Shown piece after piece: positions 51,578 through 61,748 of a stretch of DNA of 64,000 bases (positions are counted from its first letter, which is position 1; every line of letters begins with the position of its first letter). The translations under genes were made by a program, and so were the position numbers. Under the pieces are notes generated by a model, which was given only the letters and a program-made list of their open reading frames with translations, was not told the origin of the DNA and ran no database searches. This DNA is from Candidatus Nitrosotenuis uzonensis (GTDB taxonomy: Archaea > Thermoproteota > Nitrososphaeria > Nitrososphaerales > Nitrosopumilaceae). The stretch is from positions 62,001 through 126,000 of the forward strand of contig NZ_CBTY010000006.1 in the NCBI RefSeq assembly GCF_000723185.1, read 5' to 3'.

Positions 51578-51766
51578 TAAATCAGCTCAGAAAATTTTAT
51601 GGTGTTATAGCATATGTTACACAAAAAGAATCAATCTGTCTTACAATTAACACACAGAACATTTTTTCAATCGTTATAAATATGTGCTTGTCACTATGGT
51701 TTTTCTACATTATAAATTTTGAAAATTTGTCCAATCTACCTTAAGTGTCAATCGTTGTTTAATTTC

Positions 51767-52804
51767 ATGAATGTGCAAATGATCTTATTCGTTATCTTTA
51801 CAATTTCTATTTTGTTTATCATCACTGATGTGATTTATGTAGAATCTGAACAAATACAATCAGATGCAATGTGGGGATTCGGCGAAAATCTCAAGACAGG
51901 AGACCGATTTTCATATCGCATTTGTGAGTATTCTTTACATATTCCGGAATTGCCAGAGCCATGCTATGATATAACTATGCATTTCTTACATCTGCTACCG
52001 ACGACACATGGAAATACATGGATAGTTGCTACTGAGATTTTTCACGCTCAAAAACAAATCAACACTGTCTTTCATATTGATGCAGACTCGTTTGAAATTA
52101 CTTCCGAGGGAGCTACTATTCAATATGCCAGCTCGCTTGAGAGGACCTTGGAATGGATAAAAAAATACGCCCATAAGATGCGGCCACAATCCCTTGCAGT
52201 GGGTAAATCGTGGGGGGTTGTGGCAACAGATGCCGGCTCACCTATAACTTTGATGGTGAGCCAGACGGATTTTATGACCACCCAAAATGATGATTTTGTT
52301 GCCTACAAGATAGGCTATGAATTAACAAAGGAAAGCCATGTCTACGTAAAAGATGGGTTCCCATTTCCACTGGAAATGGCAATATACAAGCCAGTTTCAG
52401 GCCAACTTCAGCCCTTGATGTTTACGGCGACCTTGATTTCTCATTCCGTCTCACATGTTTTCTGTGATCCACCGACCTCAGTACCAAAAATACCGTCGTA
52501 TTTTGGAGCTAAAATTGAACTTGACAAGGACAATTTATCAGACCAGAACAAACCGCATTCATATCACAAGACATCAGAACAAGGCAACAGTTTACCATCA
52601 GAATCAAAGACAACTGATGCGCCTGATATCGAGGACTCCGTTGGTTCTAATGTAATATCCTATGCAAAATTTCTAGAGATTATCAAAAATATGACCGGAC
52701 AGAATATTGGTGATGATATACATTCCAGCAACAAGACGATAGTAGGTAATGTTACCGGTACTGTCTCAAAAGTTGCGGAAAATAACACAATAAACGTGCA
52801 TTAG
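51767..52804 (+). CDS. Exported hypothetical protein
   Basis: 345 residues from ATG 51767: signal segment (ILFVIFTISILFIITDVIYVES), a central mostly beta region (GDRFSYRICEYSL, SWGVVATDAGSPITLMVSQTDF) and a Ser/Asn-rich C-terminal stretch with possible N-glycosylation sites (NMT, NKT, NVT, NNT). A TTG at 51719 would add 16 residues; the box ATTATAAATT (51709-51718) suggests transcription near 51741, so ATG 51767 after a short leader is preferred. Unknown function; probably at the cell surface. Confidence 0.55.
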   Translation: MNVQMILFVIFTISILFIITDVIYVESEQIQSDAMWGFGENLKTGDRFSYRICEYSLHIPELPEPCYDITMHFLHLLPTTHGNTWIVATEIFHAQKQINTVFHIDADSFEITSEGATIQYASSLERTLEWIKKYAHKMRPQSLAVGKSWGVVATDAGSPITLMVSQTDFMTTQNDDFVAYKIGYELTKESHVYVKDGFPFPLEMAIYKPVSGQLQPLMFTATLISHSVSHVFCDPPTSVPKIPSYFGAKIELDKDNLSDQNKPHSYHKTSEQGNSLPSESKTTDAPDIEDSVGSNVISYAKFLEIIKNMTGQNIGDDIHSSNKTIVGNVTGTVSKVAENNTINVH

Positions 52805-52838
52805 CATGTATATGTAATATAAAAAAGAAAGAAAGGGG

Positions 52839-53252
52839 TTAGTTTCGTGGTTTCCAGCTGCTTATCCAAGAGTTGATAATGTTCTGATTCAGCTCTGCAA
52901 ATGCATTTGAGTTCTGGTTGACAGTCTTGATGTTCTGGATTGTTGCATCAAATGCTGTCTGTATGACCTTGCTGTTTGTCTCAACTGCTTTTACAAAGGC
53001 ATCGGTAGTCTCTGAAATTACTGCAACTGTTGTCTCTGGAATCGATGTGTTCACGCCAGCCTTGTTTGCATAGTTTTGCGAAATCGAGGTTGCAGTGTGC
53101 ACAAAGTTGCTCCAGGCAGAGAACATCTCCTGACTCAGATTTGTGTACGATTGCAGTGACTGTGTTGCTGTTTTCTCAAAGGTACTTTTTACTTTATCAA
53201 AACTCTTGGCATAGACTGAAAATACGTCTTTTTGATTTTCGTTTGTTGCCAT
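52839..53252 (-). CDS. Phasin-like protein
   Basis: 137 residues, almost wholly helical with amphipathic repeats (KSFDKVKSTFEKTATQSLQSYTNLSQEMFSAWSNFV; ETTDAFVKAVETNSKVIQTAF). Matches the phasin pattern of proteins that coat polyhydroxyalkanoate granules. ATG 53252 has AAGGTG upstream and a ~50-base leader below a TATA box set inside an inverted repeat (53320-53350). A longer frame overlaps the divergent aldehyde dehydrogenase promoter and is rejected. Confidence 0.65.
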   Translation of the reverse strand: MATNENQKDVFSVYAKSFDKVKSTFEKTATQSLQSYTNLSQEMFSAWSNFVHTATSISQNYANKAGVNTSIPETTVAVISETTDAFVKAVETNSKVIQTAFDATIQNIKTVNQNSNAFAELNQNIINSWISSWKPRN

Positions 53253-53319
53253 TTTGTTTTTCACCTTTTGTTTGGAATGGAATGTAGCCTTGCCCTTTTT
53301 CTGAGTGAGGTTTTTTATT

Positions 53320-53350
53320 CCATTCATTGGTTTTATACACCAATGGATGG
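53320..53350. promoter_or_regulatory. 12-bp inverted repeat enclosing the phasin TATA box
   Basis: CCATTCATTGGT and ACCAATGGATGG (11 of 12 pairs) flank a seven-base spacer with TTTATAC; read on the minus strand the box is GTATAAA. A protein bound to this dyad would block TBP. It lies about 70 bases before the phasin ATG and about 80 bases before the divergent dehydrogenase start, so both genes might be controlled. Confidence 0.55.
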
Positions 53351-53428
53351 TATTTAAGGATTTGGTTTTAATTGGTAATAGTTGGTTATCAACACCATAC
53401 TTATTTAGAGCCATGCCTGAGAACATGC

Positions 53429-54817
53429 GTGAAGATAACCACTGTTAATCCTGCAACAGAGCAGCCTATTCAGACATATTCTCAGATGGAAAAGGACGAG
53501 ATAACTCAAAAGATAACGCGCTCAAAGTCCGCATTCCCTAACTGGAGGATGGATTTTGAAAAAAGAAAATCACTGATTTACGATCTTGTCTCATATTTGA
53601 GAAACAACAAGATCCAACTTGCTGAAGTGGCCACAAAGGAGATGGGCAAGGCACTCAAAGAGTCAATATCTGAGGTTGAGAAGTGCGCGTGGGCGTTGGA
53701 ATTCTACGCTGATTATGGGGGATCCTTTATCACAGAAGAAGTACTCAATACAGATGCGCGCAAAAGCTTCATAACGTTTGAGCCTCTTGGCGTGGTGGCA
53801 TCAATAATGCCTTGGAATTTTCCGTACTGGCAGGCACTAAGATTTGCGGCTCCATGTCTGATGGCGGGAAACACTATAGTCATGAAACCGTCGAGCGTTA
53901 CGGTACAGTGTGGTCTTGAGCTTGAAAAAGCATTTCGTGAATCCGGATTTCCAGAAGGCGTATTCTCTGTAGTAATAGGCAGCTCAGAAGCTGCAAACAA
54001 TCTGATAGATTCCGATGTAAATGCTGTTACGTTCACTGGTAGCACAAATATAGGAGCCATGGTGGGCAAGCGAGCTGCATCACAACTAAAAAAATGTGTA
54101 CTTGAACTTGGCGGAAGTGATCCATTCATTGTACTTGAAGATGCTAATATTGAAAAGGCCGCAAATGGAGCAGTGAAGGGACGATTCATCAATTGCGGTC
54201 AGTCGTGTATTGCATCAAAAAGATTCTTTGTGTCAAAAAAAATTGTAAACGAGTTTATAGAAAAATTCATCCACAATACATCGAGACTTTCAGTTGGTGA
54301 TCCGATGATAATTGAAAATGATATGGGACCTCTTGTCAACAAGGAAGCACTTGAGAACATATCTTCTATAGTGGATGACGCAAGAAAGAAGGGCGCAAAC
54401 GTGTTATTGGGAGGAGAGCGAACTGGTAATGTGGGTTATTTCTACAAGCCCACTATACTTACCAACATCACTCCTGAAATGCGCATTTCACGGGAAGAGA
54501 CATTCGGACCTGTGGCACCAATTACGGTGTTTGAAGATGAAAAGGAGGCACTACGGCTTGCAAATGATTCAGAATTCGGCCTTGGTGCAAGCATATGGAC
54601 TGAGAATCTTAACAAAGCAGAAGCACTCTCACGCAGAATTGAATCTGGGATAGTTACCGTCAATAATGTGGTCATATCCGATCCACGAATACCGTTTGGA
54701 GGAATAAAGCAAAGTGGGTATGGAAGGGAGCTTTCAAGGTATGGCATGCTCGAGTTTGTAAACATCAAATCGGTCAGATTTTATGATCAGCTAATTCATC
54801 ATCATTACGTGGAATAG
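53429..54817 (+). CDS. NAD(P)-dependent aldehyde dehydrogenase, semialdehyde/acyl-CoA reductase type
   Basis: 462 residues: MPWNFPYWQALR (about 125), substrate-binding Asn in PWNFP, LELGGSDPFIVL (general-base Glu), catalytic Cys in FINCGQSCIAS (about 267), and EETFGPVAPI near the end. Closest recalled relatives are succinate-semialdehyde dehydrogenase and the ALDH-family enzymes proposed for malonyl-/succinyl-CoA reduction in thaumarchaea. Leaderless GTG start from box CTTATTTAG (about 53400-53408). Direction of the reaction cannot be told from sequence. Confidence 0.82.
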   Translation: MKITTVNPATEQPIQTYSQMEKDEITQKITRSKSAFPNWRMDFEKRKSLIYDLVSYLRNNKIQLAEVATKEMGKALKESISEVEKCAWALEFYADYGGSFITEEVLNTDARKSFITFEPLGVVASIMPWNFPYWQALRFAAPCLMAGNTIVMKPSSVTVQCGLELEKAFRESGFPEGVFSVVIGSSEAANNLIDSDVNAVTFTGSTNIGAMVGKRAASQLKKCVLELGGSDPFIVLEDANIEKAANGAVKGRFINCGQSCIASKRFFVSKKIVNEFIEKFIHNTSRLSVGDPMIIENDMGPLVNKEALENISSIVDDARKKGANVLLGGERTGNVGYFYKPTILTNITPEMRISREETFGPVAPITVFEDEKEALRLANDSEFGLGASIWTENLNKAEALSRRIESGIVTVNNVVISDPRIPFGGIKQSGYGRELSRYGMLEFVNIKSVRFYDQLIHHHYVE

Positions 54818-57271
54818 CTAAGAAGAGAGAATACTGCCTCCGTGTATGGTGGCAGTTGCATGGCCTTTTCCGGCATGACTGGTAAGTGTGTGTCCACTTG
54901 GTATGGGTGGTATCGGACCATCTGCTTGCGTATTTGCGTATACATAGAATTCTATCATGTCTCCAGCAAATGCGCCGGTAGTAAGCACTCCGTTAATCAC
55001 GGTCTGCGGATACGTATACGTGGCAATAACAGTTGAAGAAGATCCGCTTACGGTCCCAGTATTTGTCACTAGGGGGTTTGCATTAAAGTAAATCTGCTTT
55101 TGGGAGACAAACTTTCCATTCCTGTAGATATCAACATATGCTCTGAGTGGATCTGTTGGTGGTGGTGCGGGTGGAATTGGTGGCGGCGCAGTAAAATATG
55201 CCGAATTTTCTATTCGCGAGCTACCTGAAATCGTTGCAGTAATTGATGTTGTAATGGTTCCATCTGCAGTAGAAATTACATATGCGACCGTGCCAGTAGT
55301 GGCCGAAATCGACGATACGATGCCATCCCCATCATATCTTGTAATGGTGGATGTGCTGGGTGTTATGGCTTTAAGGCCTGTACTGCCAAGCACCTCGGAG
55401 ATTGTAATGCTTGCCGCAATTCCGTTGATTTTCATATTGATCTTCTGATATCCCGGAATTACAGGTACTCTGATGCGTTCGCCGGAAGAATAATCTCCAT
55501 TCAAATAAGAAAGCGGCATGCCGTCAAGATGCATATCCCCAATAGTTACATTTCCTATGATTGGAATCTGCACATACGCATGTGCCACGTATGCGATATT
55601 TTCTTGACTGGGCACATGGAGCGTCATTTGATTCAGATTGTCAAAAACTACCATGGAGAATGCGCCACGATATTTTATAGATGCAGGATAAAGATACATG
55701 ATACCGCCCTGATTTGTGCCGCTTATGTTGATGTCCTCTAAAAGAAGAGTGACTGTTCCATCAGACTGCGCCATGCCACTGGCACTGGCAAAGCCGTCCT
55801 TGATTATCTCATATGGCACGTTTTCTGGGAGGCCTGTGATCTTCAAGTATGGTGTAGTCTTTAGATCAAATGCAGTTGCCTTTATAGTGAATGCATTACC
55901 ATTAGGCTTTGCTATTAGATACATCTGCTTCCCAGCTGGAAATGTGTATGTAGATTGATAGTTGGGCCCAAATATGAGGTGAAGAGTGTTTGCAGGACTC
56001 TGATCAAATACATGCACGGTACCTGGAATTGGAATGTGTGGGGGAGACGTATTTGGATAATTGTATTCTGTCCAGCCCCATGTGCAGCTTGAATCTCCAC
56101 ATAAAAGACCATAGTTGCAATATCCAACATTGACAGTCTCCGAGATTGACTGGATTCTCAGCTGGCCAGAGGTTGAAGTGGAAACTGTGGGGGTATAAGA
56201 TGATGCTCCATTGATTCTCTTTACATTATATTGTGTTGATACTGCTTTGTTTGGTTGCAGTGATAGCGTATGTGATACTGTGTATGGTGCACCACATCCA
56301 CCGTGAACATGACCGGATGGGTGGATGCTAGAATATGGAGAGCTCCACACACTCCAACCGTACGATGTATTGTATGGAATATTCATCAAGTCATTTTCAT
56401 TAAATTCCTCGAGTCTTAGTTGTGCATTTGCAGGAACATTAGTTTCAAACAAAAGAAGCTGGCCTCCAAAATCGTTTAGCTTGACAATGACCGTTCCGGT
56501 TCCAGAAAACGTAATCCCTTCCTGCCCCTGTACTGCAATTCCGGTCCCGCCTACGGTTCGTGACTGTGAATAACTTAGAACATTTGGTCTGATGGCCCCT
56601 GATTGCTGAAGTGCATTCTGGGAAGGCACGTAACTGTACTCTGTGCTGAACTTTGGTATCGTAAGTATTGTTTTTGGATCAGAGTCCAATATCTGGGCTG
56701 CAAAATCCGCTGGGTTTGTAATTATGTTGTAAGGTTTTAGCGAACTAGATACTCCTGAAACACCGTACCCGTAGATTAGCTTTCCCTGATAATTAGCATG
56801 AATTATTCTGGAAGCAATACCCATCCCATTAATCATAGACGTACTGTCGTCTTCTGTTGCTAGCAACTTGTCCAAACTTGCGGTAAACATGTTTCCAAGT
56901 TCCGTTATGCCAACTATGGTCTTTGATTCAAAATCTGAAACCGACAGTTCCTCTGGAGCATACGAGAATTTTTCCAAAGGTGCAATGCGCAGTCCTGGCT
57001 CTGAAAATGGCTTTGTTGCCAGCATACTTGCCCTGTCATCGAAGATGCGGATCTCCTTTAGTGTGGATGGGTTTATTCCTTTATTCTGTATGCTCAGAAT
57101 ATTTTCCAAGACTTTCATTTCCAGCGATTCATGATGTTTCTGTGTCTGAATAATCATCGCATCTTGTGCCAGTAGGGCATTGTTGGTGAAAACATCTGAG
57201 ATGAAAGAAATCATGGATAATGCAACCAATGCAGAAAACCCTATGGCTGCTATCAAATACGGGCTTGACAT
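54818..57271 (-). CDS. Large pilin-like/cell-surface protein
   Basis: 817 residues from ATG 57271 (box CTTAATACG about 27 bases upstream; a TTG six bases earlier is possible). The start MSSPYLIAAIGFSALVALSMISFISDVF is a type III-like membrane anchor; the rest is exported: a helical neck (about 40-115), several beta domains, Cys pairs (GGCGAPY; YCNYGLLCGDSSC), and a Pro-rich spacer (APPPIPPAPPPTDP) before a last beta domain ending in a His-rich turn. Could be an adhesin or pilus tip. It is transcribed with the upstream 925-residue gene (66 bases apart). Confidence 0.6.
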   Translation of the reverse strand: MSSPYLIAAIGFSALVALSMISFISDVFTNNALLAQDAMIIQTQKHHESLEMKVLENILSIQNKGINPSTLKEIRIFDDRASMLATKPFSEPGLRIAPLEKFSYAPEELSVSDFESKTIVGITELGNMFTASLDKLLATEDDSTSMINGMGIASRIIHANYQGKLIYGYGVSGVSSSLKPYNIITNPADFAAQILDSDPKTILTIPKFSTEYSYVPSQNALQQSGAIRPNVLSYSQSRTVGGTGIAVQGQEGITFSGTGTVIVKLNDFGGQLLLFETNVPANAQLRLEEFNENDLMNIPYNTSYGWSVWSSPYSSIHPSGHVHGGCGAPYTVSHTLSLQPNKAVSTQYNVKRINGASSYTPTVSTSTSGQLRIQSISETVNVGYCNYGLLCGDSSCTWGWTEYNYPNTSPPHIPIPGTVHVFDQSPANTLHLIFGPNYQSTYTFPAGKQMYLIAKPNGNAFTIKATAFDLKTTPYLKITGLPENVPYEIIKDGFASASGMAQSDGTVTLLLEDINISGTNQGGIMYLYPASIKYRGAFSMVVFDNLNQMTLHVPSQENIAYVAHAYVQIPIIGNVTIGDMHLDGMPLSYLNGDYSSGERIRVPVIPGYQKINMKINGIAASITISEVLGSTGLKAITPSTSTITRYDGDGIVSSISATTGTVAYVISTADGTITTSITATISGSSRIENSAYFTAPPPIPPAPPPTDPLRAYVDIYRNGKFVSQKQIYFNANPLVTNTGTVSGSSSTVIATYTYPQTVINGVLTTGAFAGDMIEFYVYANTQADGPIPPIPSGHTLTSHAGKGHATATIHGGSILSS

Positions 57272-57337
57272 GAACAATATGGAGAATTGCGTATTAAGGA
57301 TGAAGCAAAATACGTGAAGAAAAAAATCACATATATC

Positions 57338-60115
57338 TCATGGATATGATCTGGTTTTTGGCCTCCATACCATTTTGATAAAATTATGGAGATTCTGCCT
57401 GCTAAGATAAAACCTGATGTCTAGTCCTTTACGCATTACAAAATTAACATATAGTGTAACAGAAACTGCTGTACCTACTATGAGCATCAAAAATGTATGG
57501 TCTTCTCTTAAAATTGCCCTTGCACTGATATCGTTTTCTGCAATGAAAGTAACTTGGGCTGAATTGGAATCAATTCCCTCCCATCTGTCGAAAACATCAC
57601 GAATCAGAAACCACATTCTGTCTTTTGGCGGAACACTTAGCGTTACTTGTGCTCCATAAGTGTAAAATCCCGATCCAAGTGCGTTATCTACTTGGACTCT
57701 TACCGTTCTGTCGTAGTTTGCCGTAACTTCGACGCTCTTGCCAAGGAACAGACGCTCTATCTTGCTATCTGTAATGATCTGATCTGCAAACAAGATGCTG
57801 TTCAACCTATAACCTCTGCCTCCCACCAGAACATCAGGCGGAAAACTTGCATGGAAAAACTGCGGCTTGATTTCCTCATGAAAAGGAGTGACTATACTCT
57901 TTGTGGTGTTGCCAACATGAATCTGGTGTTCTATGTTAAGCTCATCACCATCGTTTGCAACTGCCCTGATTAAGATATCAACAAATCTCTCAACATACAG
58001 CGACATGGTATTTTTCGTGGAGGCATATCCGTCCCGTGTGGCAATAATAGTGATGTCATAGGAACCGCTTTTGTCAGGCGTTACAAGAAAAGATCTCTCG
58101 CTTATTTTCTCATATGGAAAGGGCGAGTCAATCATAGTTTCAAAGTCGTCAATATCACCAACTAAATCAAGCTGAAATTGCTTTCCCACCTTGTTTGTAA
58201 CTCCGTTCGTAATTATCTCTACATTAAACACGTTGGCAAAAGACTCCACACTACGACTGTCAGCTCCCACTCTGGTCACAACCCCGATATTCTCAACACC
58301 TGCTTCATCTATGATGACGCGCCCTTCCACTACTGAGACTCCATCCGTGGTCGAAGTGCTAGCTGAGATCAATCTGCGAATTGGCACACCGCTGGAATCG
58401 ATTTCGTGTATTGTATACGGGAATGGCTCTGATTTGTGCACTAATGGTGGCACATCCAATGTCACTGATGATGCAGCTCTGGATGGAAGTAATACTGCTT
58501 CCAACGGCGCAAATCCGTTTGCAAAGACCGTTATCCTATAATCTTCCTCTAACACTCCGGAATGAATTGCAGTGTTTTGTGCCGGCATGCTAAATTCTGT
58601 ATGACTATTTCCTGAAATGAGCGTGAACTTTGTTGACGGTATTACTTTTTTGGCATTGACAAGAGAGCCGGAATCATCTATTACTGATATCATGGCAATA
58701 TCGCCGCTTGATCCCAAGGTGGCTGGTATCTGCGTCACCTTTATTTTGTAAGAGTCTCTGAATGCAGGCGATATGACTAGCGTAGAGTTGTACTGCTCAA
58801 GCCCCGGGCCGGAGACAAATATTGTGTGGTTTCCCTGACTGATTCCAGATACTTCAAACCGTGTGGCATGAGTTGAACCTATTCCGTTGGATAGCGCCTT
58901 GGTTTCTGATAAGGTCAAAATCTGTGGATGCCTTATTCCGGAGGAACTCAAAGTCACAGTTCTACCATCTATTGGAACTGGCGTTATTTTAGTAGGCATT
59001 TGCTGCCCATTAGTCATGGGGCTTGTTTGATAAAGTGCTATTACTCCATACGCACTAGAATCAGTTACCGACGGATAAAACCACGCCATCGCGATATTAG
59101 GCGTAGCACCGCGCACTTGATCCTCATCAATCATCGGAATATTCTGTATGATATTTACAGAACCTACAAAAACATCAGTACTACTTGATCCAAATCCGTC
59201 TATGCTAACAGTTACAGCCGATATTCCTGGCTCATAAGAGATCAGTTGCCCACTACCTACGCCGTCTATAAGAGGGATTCTAAGAAGCGCATCGCCATAA
59301 TGTTTGATATGTGGATTCTCATTGAATCGAACTGACTTTAGATTACTAGATGATACATATGCATATGTGACATATGGTATCTTGTATGGCATGCCATCCT
59401 TCTCAAGCCACACAAAAAAGAACGCCCTCGAATTTTCCAGTATGATGTTAGGTGCTACAGCAATTCTGACTGTGATATTATCGCGAACTTTGGTGATGAC
59501 CTGCTCTGCAACTGATAGATTCTTTGCGGTAGCAAAAATTTTTCCACTACCTCCTACCTTTGCATGAAATTTTACACTGTACTCTCCTGCAGGTATTTTG
59601 ATCTCTGTCTTCTCAATCTCAATCATATTCGTTGTGGACAATGTAACGATGAGATTCTCTTTTACTGCTGCAGGCGTACCATTTGCATCAGTTGATATGA
59701 CGTAGCCTATGATATTCTCAGTCTTTGTTGTGTTTGCTGGAAGTACTATGGACAGCATTTCAGGTTGACGCTCGGACGAATGGACGGAAATACTTGATGA
59801 GATCATATTTCCGTTTACCAGCGCAAATATCTGTGAGCTTCCTTCCCTGAGTGGCATTATATGGAAAATTCCGTGGTTTGAGTGTGCCGGTATGTGTACG
59901 CTTTTTGGAATTTGTATGACCTGAGGATCACTTGTGGAGAGAATCACCACTTGGCCGGTTTTTGCAGCTTCATCTAGGACAACCACGCCTTCGTAACTTT
60001 CACCAGTTACAATCCTTGCCGGGGTCCACACATAAGGAATTTCAACATGGCTGCTTACCTCTGGGATGAAACAAAATAATACCAAGACAGAAATCATGAA
60101 TGCAAAACTTTGCAC
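57338..60115 (-). CDS. Very large exported multidomain surface protein
   Basis: 925 residues, GTG start: signal segment (SFAFMISVLVLFCFIPEVSS), then about eight Ig-like domains of 80-100 residues (PARIVTGESYEGVVVLDEAA; VAPNIILENSRAFFFVWLE; ITNGVTNKVGKQFQLDLVG and others), and one membrane helix near the end (TFLMLIVGTAVSVTLYVNFV) with a basic cytoplasmic tail. Box CCTTAAATC about 26 bases before GTG 60115. First gene of the two-gene surface operon. Confidence 0.62.
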   Translation of the reverse strand: MQSFAFMISVLVLFCFIPEVSSHVEIPYVWTPARIVTGESYEGVVVLDEAAKTGQVVILSTSDPQVIQIPKSVHIPAHSNHGIFHIMPLREGSSQIFALVNGNMISSSISVHSSERQPEMLSIVLPANTTKTENIIGYVISTDANGTPAAVKENLIVTLSTTNMIEIEKTEIKIPAGEYSVKFHAKVGGSGKIFATAKNLSVAEQVITKVRDNITVRIAVAPNIILENSRAFFFVWLEKDGMPYKIPYVTYAYVSSSNLKSVRFNENPHIKHYGDALLRIPLIDGVGSGQLISYEPGISAVTVSIDGFGSSSTDVFVGSVNIIQNIPMIDEDQVRGATPNIAMAWFYPSVTDSSAYGVIALYQTSPMTNGQQMPTKITPVPIDGRTVTLSSSGIRHPQILTLSETKALSNGIGSTHATRFEVSGISQGNHTIFVSGPGLEQYNSTLVISPAFRDSYKIKVTQIPATLGSSGDIAMISVIDDSGSLVNAKKVIPSTKFTLISGNSHTEFSMPAQNTAIHSGVLEEDYRITVFANGFAPLEAVLLPSRAASSVTLDVPPLVHKSEPFPYTIHEIDSSGVPIRRLISASTSTTDGVSVVEGRVIIDEAGVENIGVVTRVGADSRSVESFANVFNVEIITNGVTNKVGKQFQLDLVGDIDDFETMIDSPFPYEKISERSFLVTPDKSGSYDITIIATRDGYASTKNTMSLYVERFVDILIRAVANDGDELNIEHQIHVGNTTKSIVTPFHEEIKPQFFHASFPPDVLVGGRGYRLNSILFADQIITDSKIERLFLGKSVEVTANYDRTVRVQVDNALGSGFYTYGAQVTLSVPPKDRMWFLIRDVFDRWEGIDSNSAQVTFIAENDISARAILREDHTFLMLIVGTAVSVTLYVNFVMRKGLDIRFYLSRQNLHNFIKMVWRPKTRSYP

Positions 60116-60201
60116 TGCCTGAAAACATCAAATTGATTTAAGGTAGATGTCTGTGCTTTTAAATCCGGCATTTCATGTTTTTACGCGATCTGTATTGCAT
60201 A

Positions 60202-60208
60202 TTTATAG
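60202..60208 (+). promoter_or_regulatory. Box A of the 4-hydroxybutyryl-CoA dehydratase gene
   Basis: TTTATAG (in CATATTTATAGC) centred 25-27 bases before ATG 60230; fits a leaderless transcript. Confidence 0.5.
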
Positions 60209-60229
60209 CAGTTAACGGTTAGGTTTGAT

Positions 60230-61729
60230 ATGGCAATTAGGACAGGCCAGGAGTACATCCAAAGTCTTAGGGGCAGAAACCTTAAGGTCTATCTTTTTGG
60301 CGAGCTTGTAAAAGAGCCAGTAGACCATCCAATGATACGTCCTTCAATTAATGCAGTTGCAGAAACATATGATCTTGCGGTAAGAGAGGAAGAACTGGCA
60401 GCCCCGATGTCAAAAATATCTGGTAAGAGAGTAAATCGATTCCTGCACATTGCAGAATCTGCACAAGATCTCGTACTGCAAAATAAAATGCAACGAAAGC
60501 TTGGTCAGTTAACCGGAACATGTTTTCAACGATGTGTAGGTATGGATGCACTAAACTCGCTACATTCTGTAACTTTTGAAATTGATGAGAAATATCATAC
60601 CAATTATCACAAAAATCTACTGGATTTCATCAGAAAAATGCAAGAGGAAAACCTTGTCATCGGAGGAGCTATGACTGATGTCAAAGGAGACAGAAGCAAG
60701 GCCCCAAGCGAGCAGATTGATGAGGATCTGTTCCTGCATGTAGTAAAAAGGACCCCAGAGGGAGTGTATGTGACGGGCGCAAAAGCACACCAGACTGGTT
60801 GTATAAACTCACACTGGATAATAGTGATGCCCACAATACGACTTTTGGAAAAGGACAAGGACTGGGCTATAGTGGGAGCAATACCTGTAGATGCCCCAGG
60901 AATCACATACATCTACGGCCGACAATCATGTGATACAAGAAGTATGGAAGAAGGTGACATTGATAGCGGCAACTCCAAGTTCGCAGGACAAGAGGCAATG
61001 ATAATTTTCGATAACGTATTCATTCCAAATAATTTGATATTTATGAACGGTGAATACGAGTTTGCCGCAATGCTTGTCGAGAGATTCACATGTTACCACA
61101 GAAGAAGCTATGTGTGCAAAACCGGGCTTGGAGATGTTCTGATAGGCGCCGCAGCAGCAATTGCAGATTATAACGGAATTCCAGATGTATCCCACATTAG
61201 GGACAAACTAGTGGAGATGACGCACCTTAACGAATCAATCTATGCTGCAGGAATATCGTCCTCATACCAAGCTCAGGAGATGAAGTCAGGCGTATGGCTT
61301 AATGATGACATGCTTGCAAACGTTTGCAAACACAACGTTACAAGATTCCCATATGAGATATCTAGACTTGCTCAAGATATCGCAGGCGGTATAGTGGTAA
61401 CGATGCCGTCTGAGAAGGACTTTAGACACCCTGTAACAGGACCGCTTTTGAAAAAGTACCTCGCTGGAAGAAAAGGTGTTGATGTTGAGAACAGAATGAG
61501 AATTCTAAGACTTATTGAAAATATGACCCTTGGACGAAACGCCGTTGGATACCTTACAGAGTCGATGCATGGAGCAGGCTCTCCACAAGCCCAGAGAATC
61601 CAGATTGCGCGACAGATGCAGCTTGGATACAAGAAAAAGCTTGCCAAGAGCCTTGCCAACGTAAAAGAAGATGCAGAAGATACACCTGAGAACTCTGATT
61701 ACTTTAAGCGTGTCTTTAAACTAAGATAA
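60230..61729 (+). CDS. 4-hydroxybutyryl-CoA dehydratase
   Basis: Key radical enzyme of the hydroxypropionate/hydroxybutyrate cycle: dehydrates 4-hydroxybutyryl-CoA to crotonyl-CoA using a [4Fe-4S] cluster and FAD. 499 residues. Cluster ligands are visible as C98 and C102 (GTCFQRCVG), H290 and C296 (YHRRSYVCKTG), closely matching Clostridium AbfD spacing; TGAKAHQTG and NVFIPN line the flavin/substrate site, and the final helices carry ESMHGAGSP. The C-terminal extension ends in a charged tail. Monocistronic; strong diagnostic gene of chemolithoautotrophic thaumarchaea. Confidence 0.95.
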   Translation: MAIRTGQEYIQSLRGRNLKVYLFGELVKEPVDHPMIRPSINAVAETYDLAVREEELAAPMSKISGKRVNRFLHIAESAQDLVLQNKMQRKLGQLTGTCFQRCVGMDALNSLHSVTFEIDEKYHTNYHKNLLDFIRKMQEENLVIGGAMTDVKGDRSKAPSEQIDEDLFLHVVKRTPEGVYVTGAKAHQTGCINSHWIIVMPTIRLLEKDKDWAIVGAIPVDAPGITYIYGRQSCDTRSMEEGDIDSGNSKFAGQEAMIIFDNVFIPNNLIFMNGEYEFAAMLVERFTCYHRRSYVCKTGLGDVLIGAAAAIADYNGIPDVSHIRDKLVEMTHLNESIYAAGISSSYQAQEMKSGVWLNDDMLANVCKHNVTRFPYEISRLAQDIAGGIVVTMPSEKDFRHPVTGPLLKKYLAGRKGVDVENRMRILRLIENMTLGRNAVGYLTESMHGAGSPQAQRIQIARQMQLGYKKKLAKSLANVKEDAEDTPENSDYFKRVFKLR

Positions 61730-61748
61730 TGTTTTAAAAAATTTGGGG

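Noticed and set aside
54818-55250. Short repeats in the Pro-rich and Thr-rich parts of the surface protein, considered as a CRISPR-like array
   Set aside because: They are in-frame low-complexity codon repeats without regular spacers; no cas genes are present.
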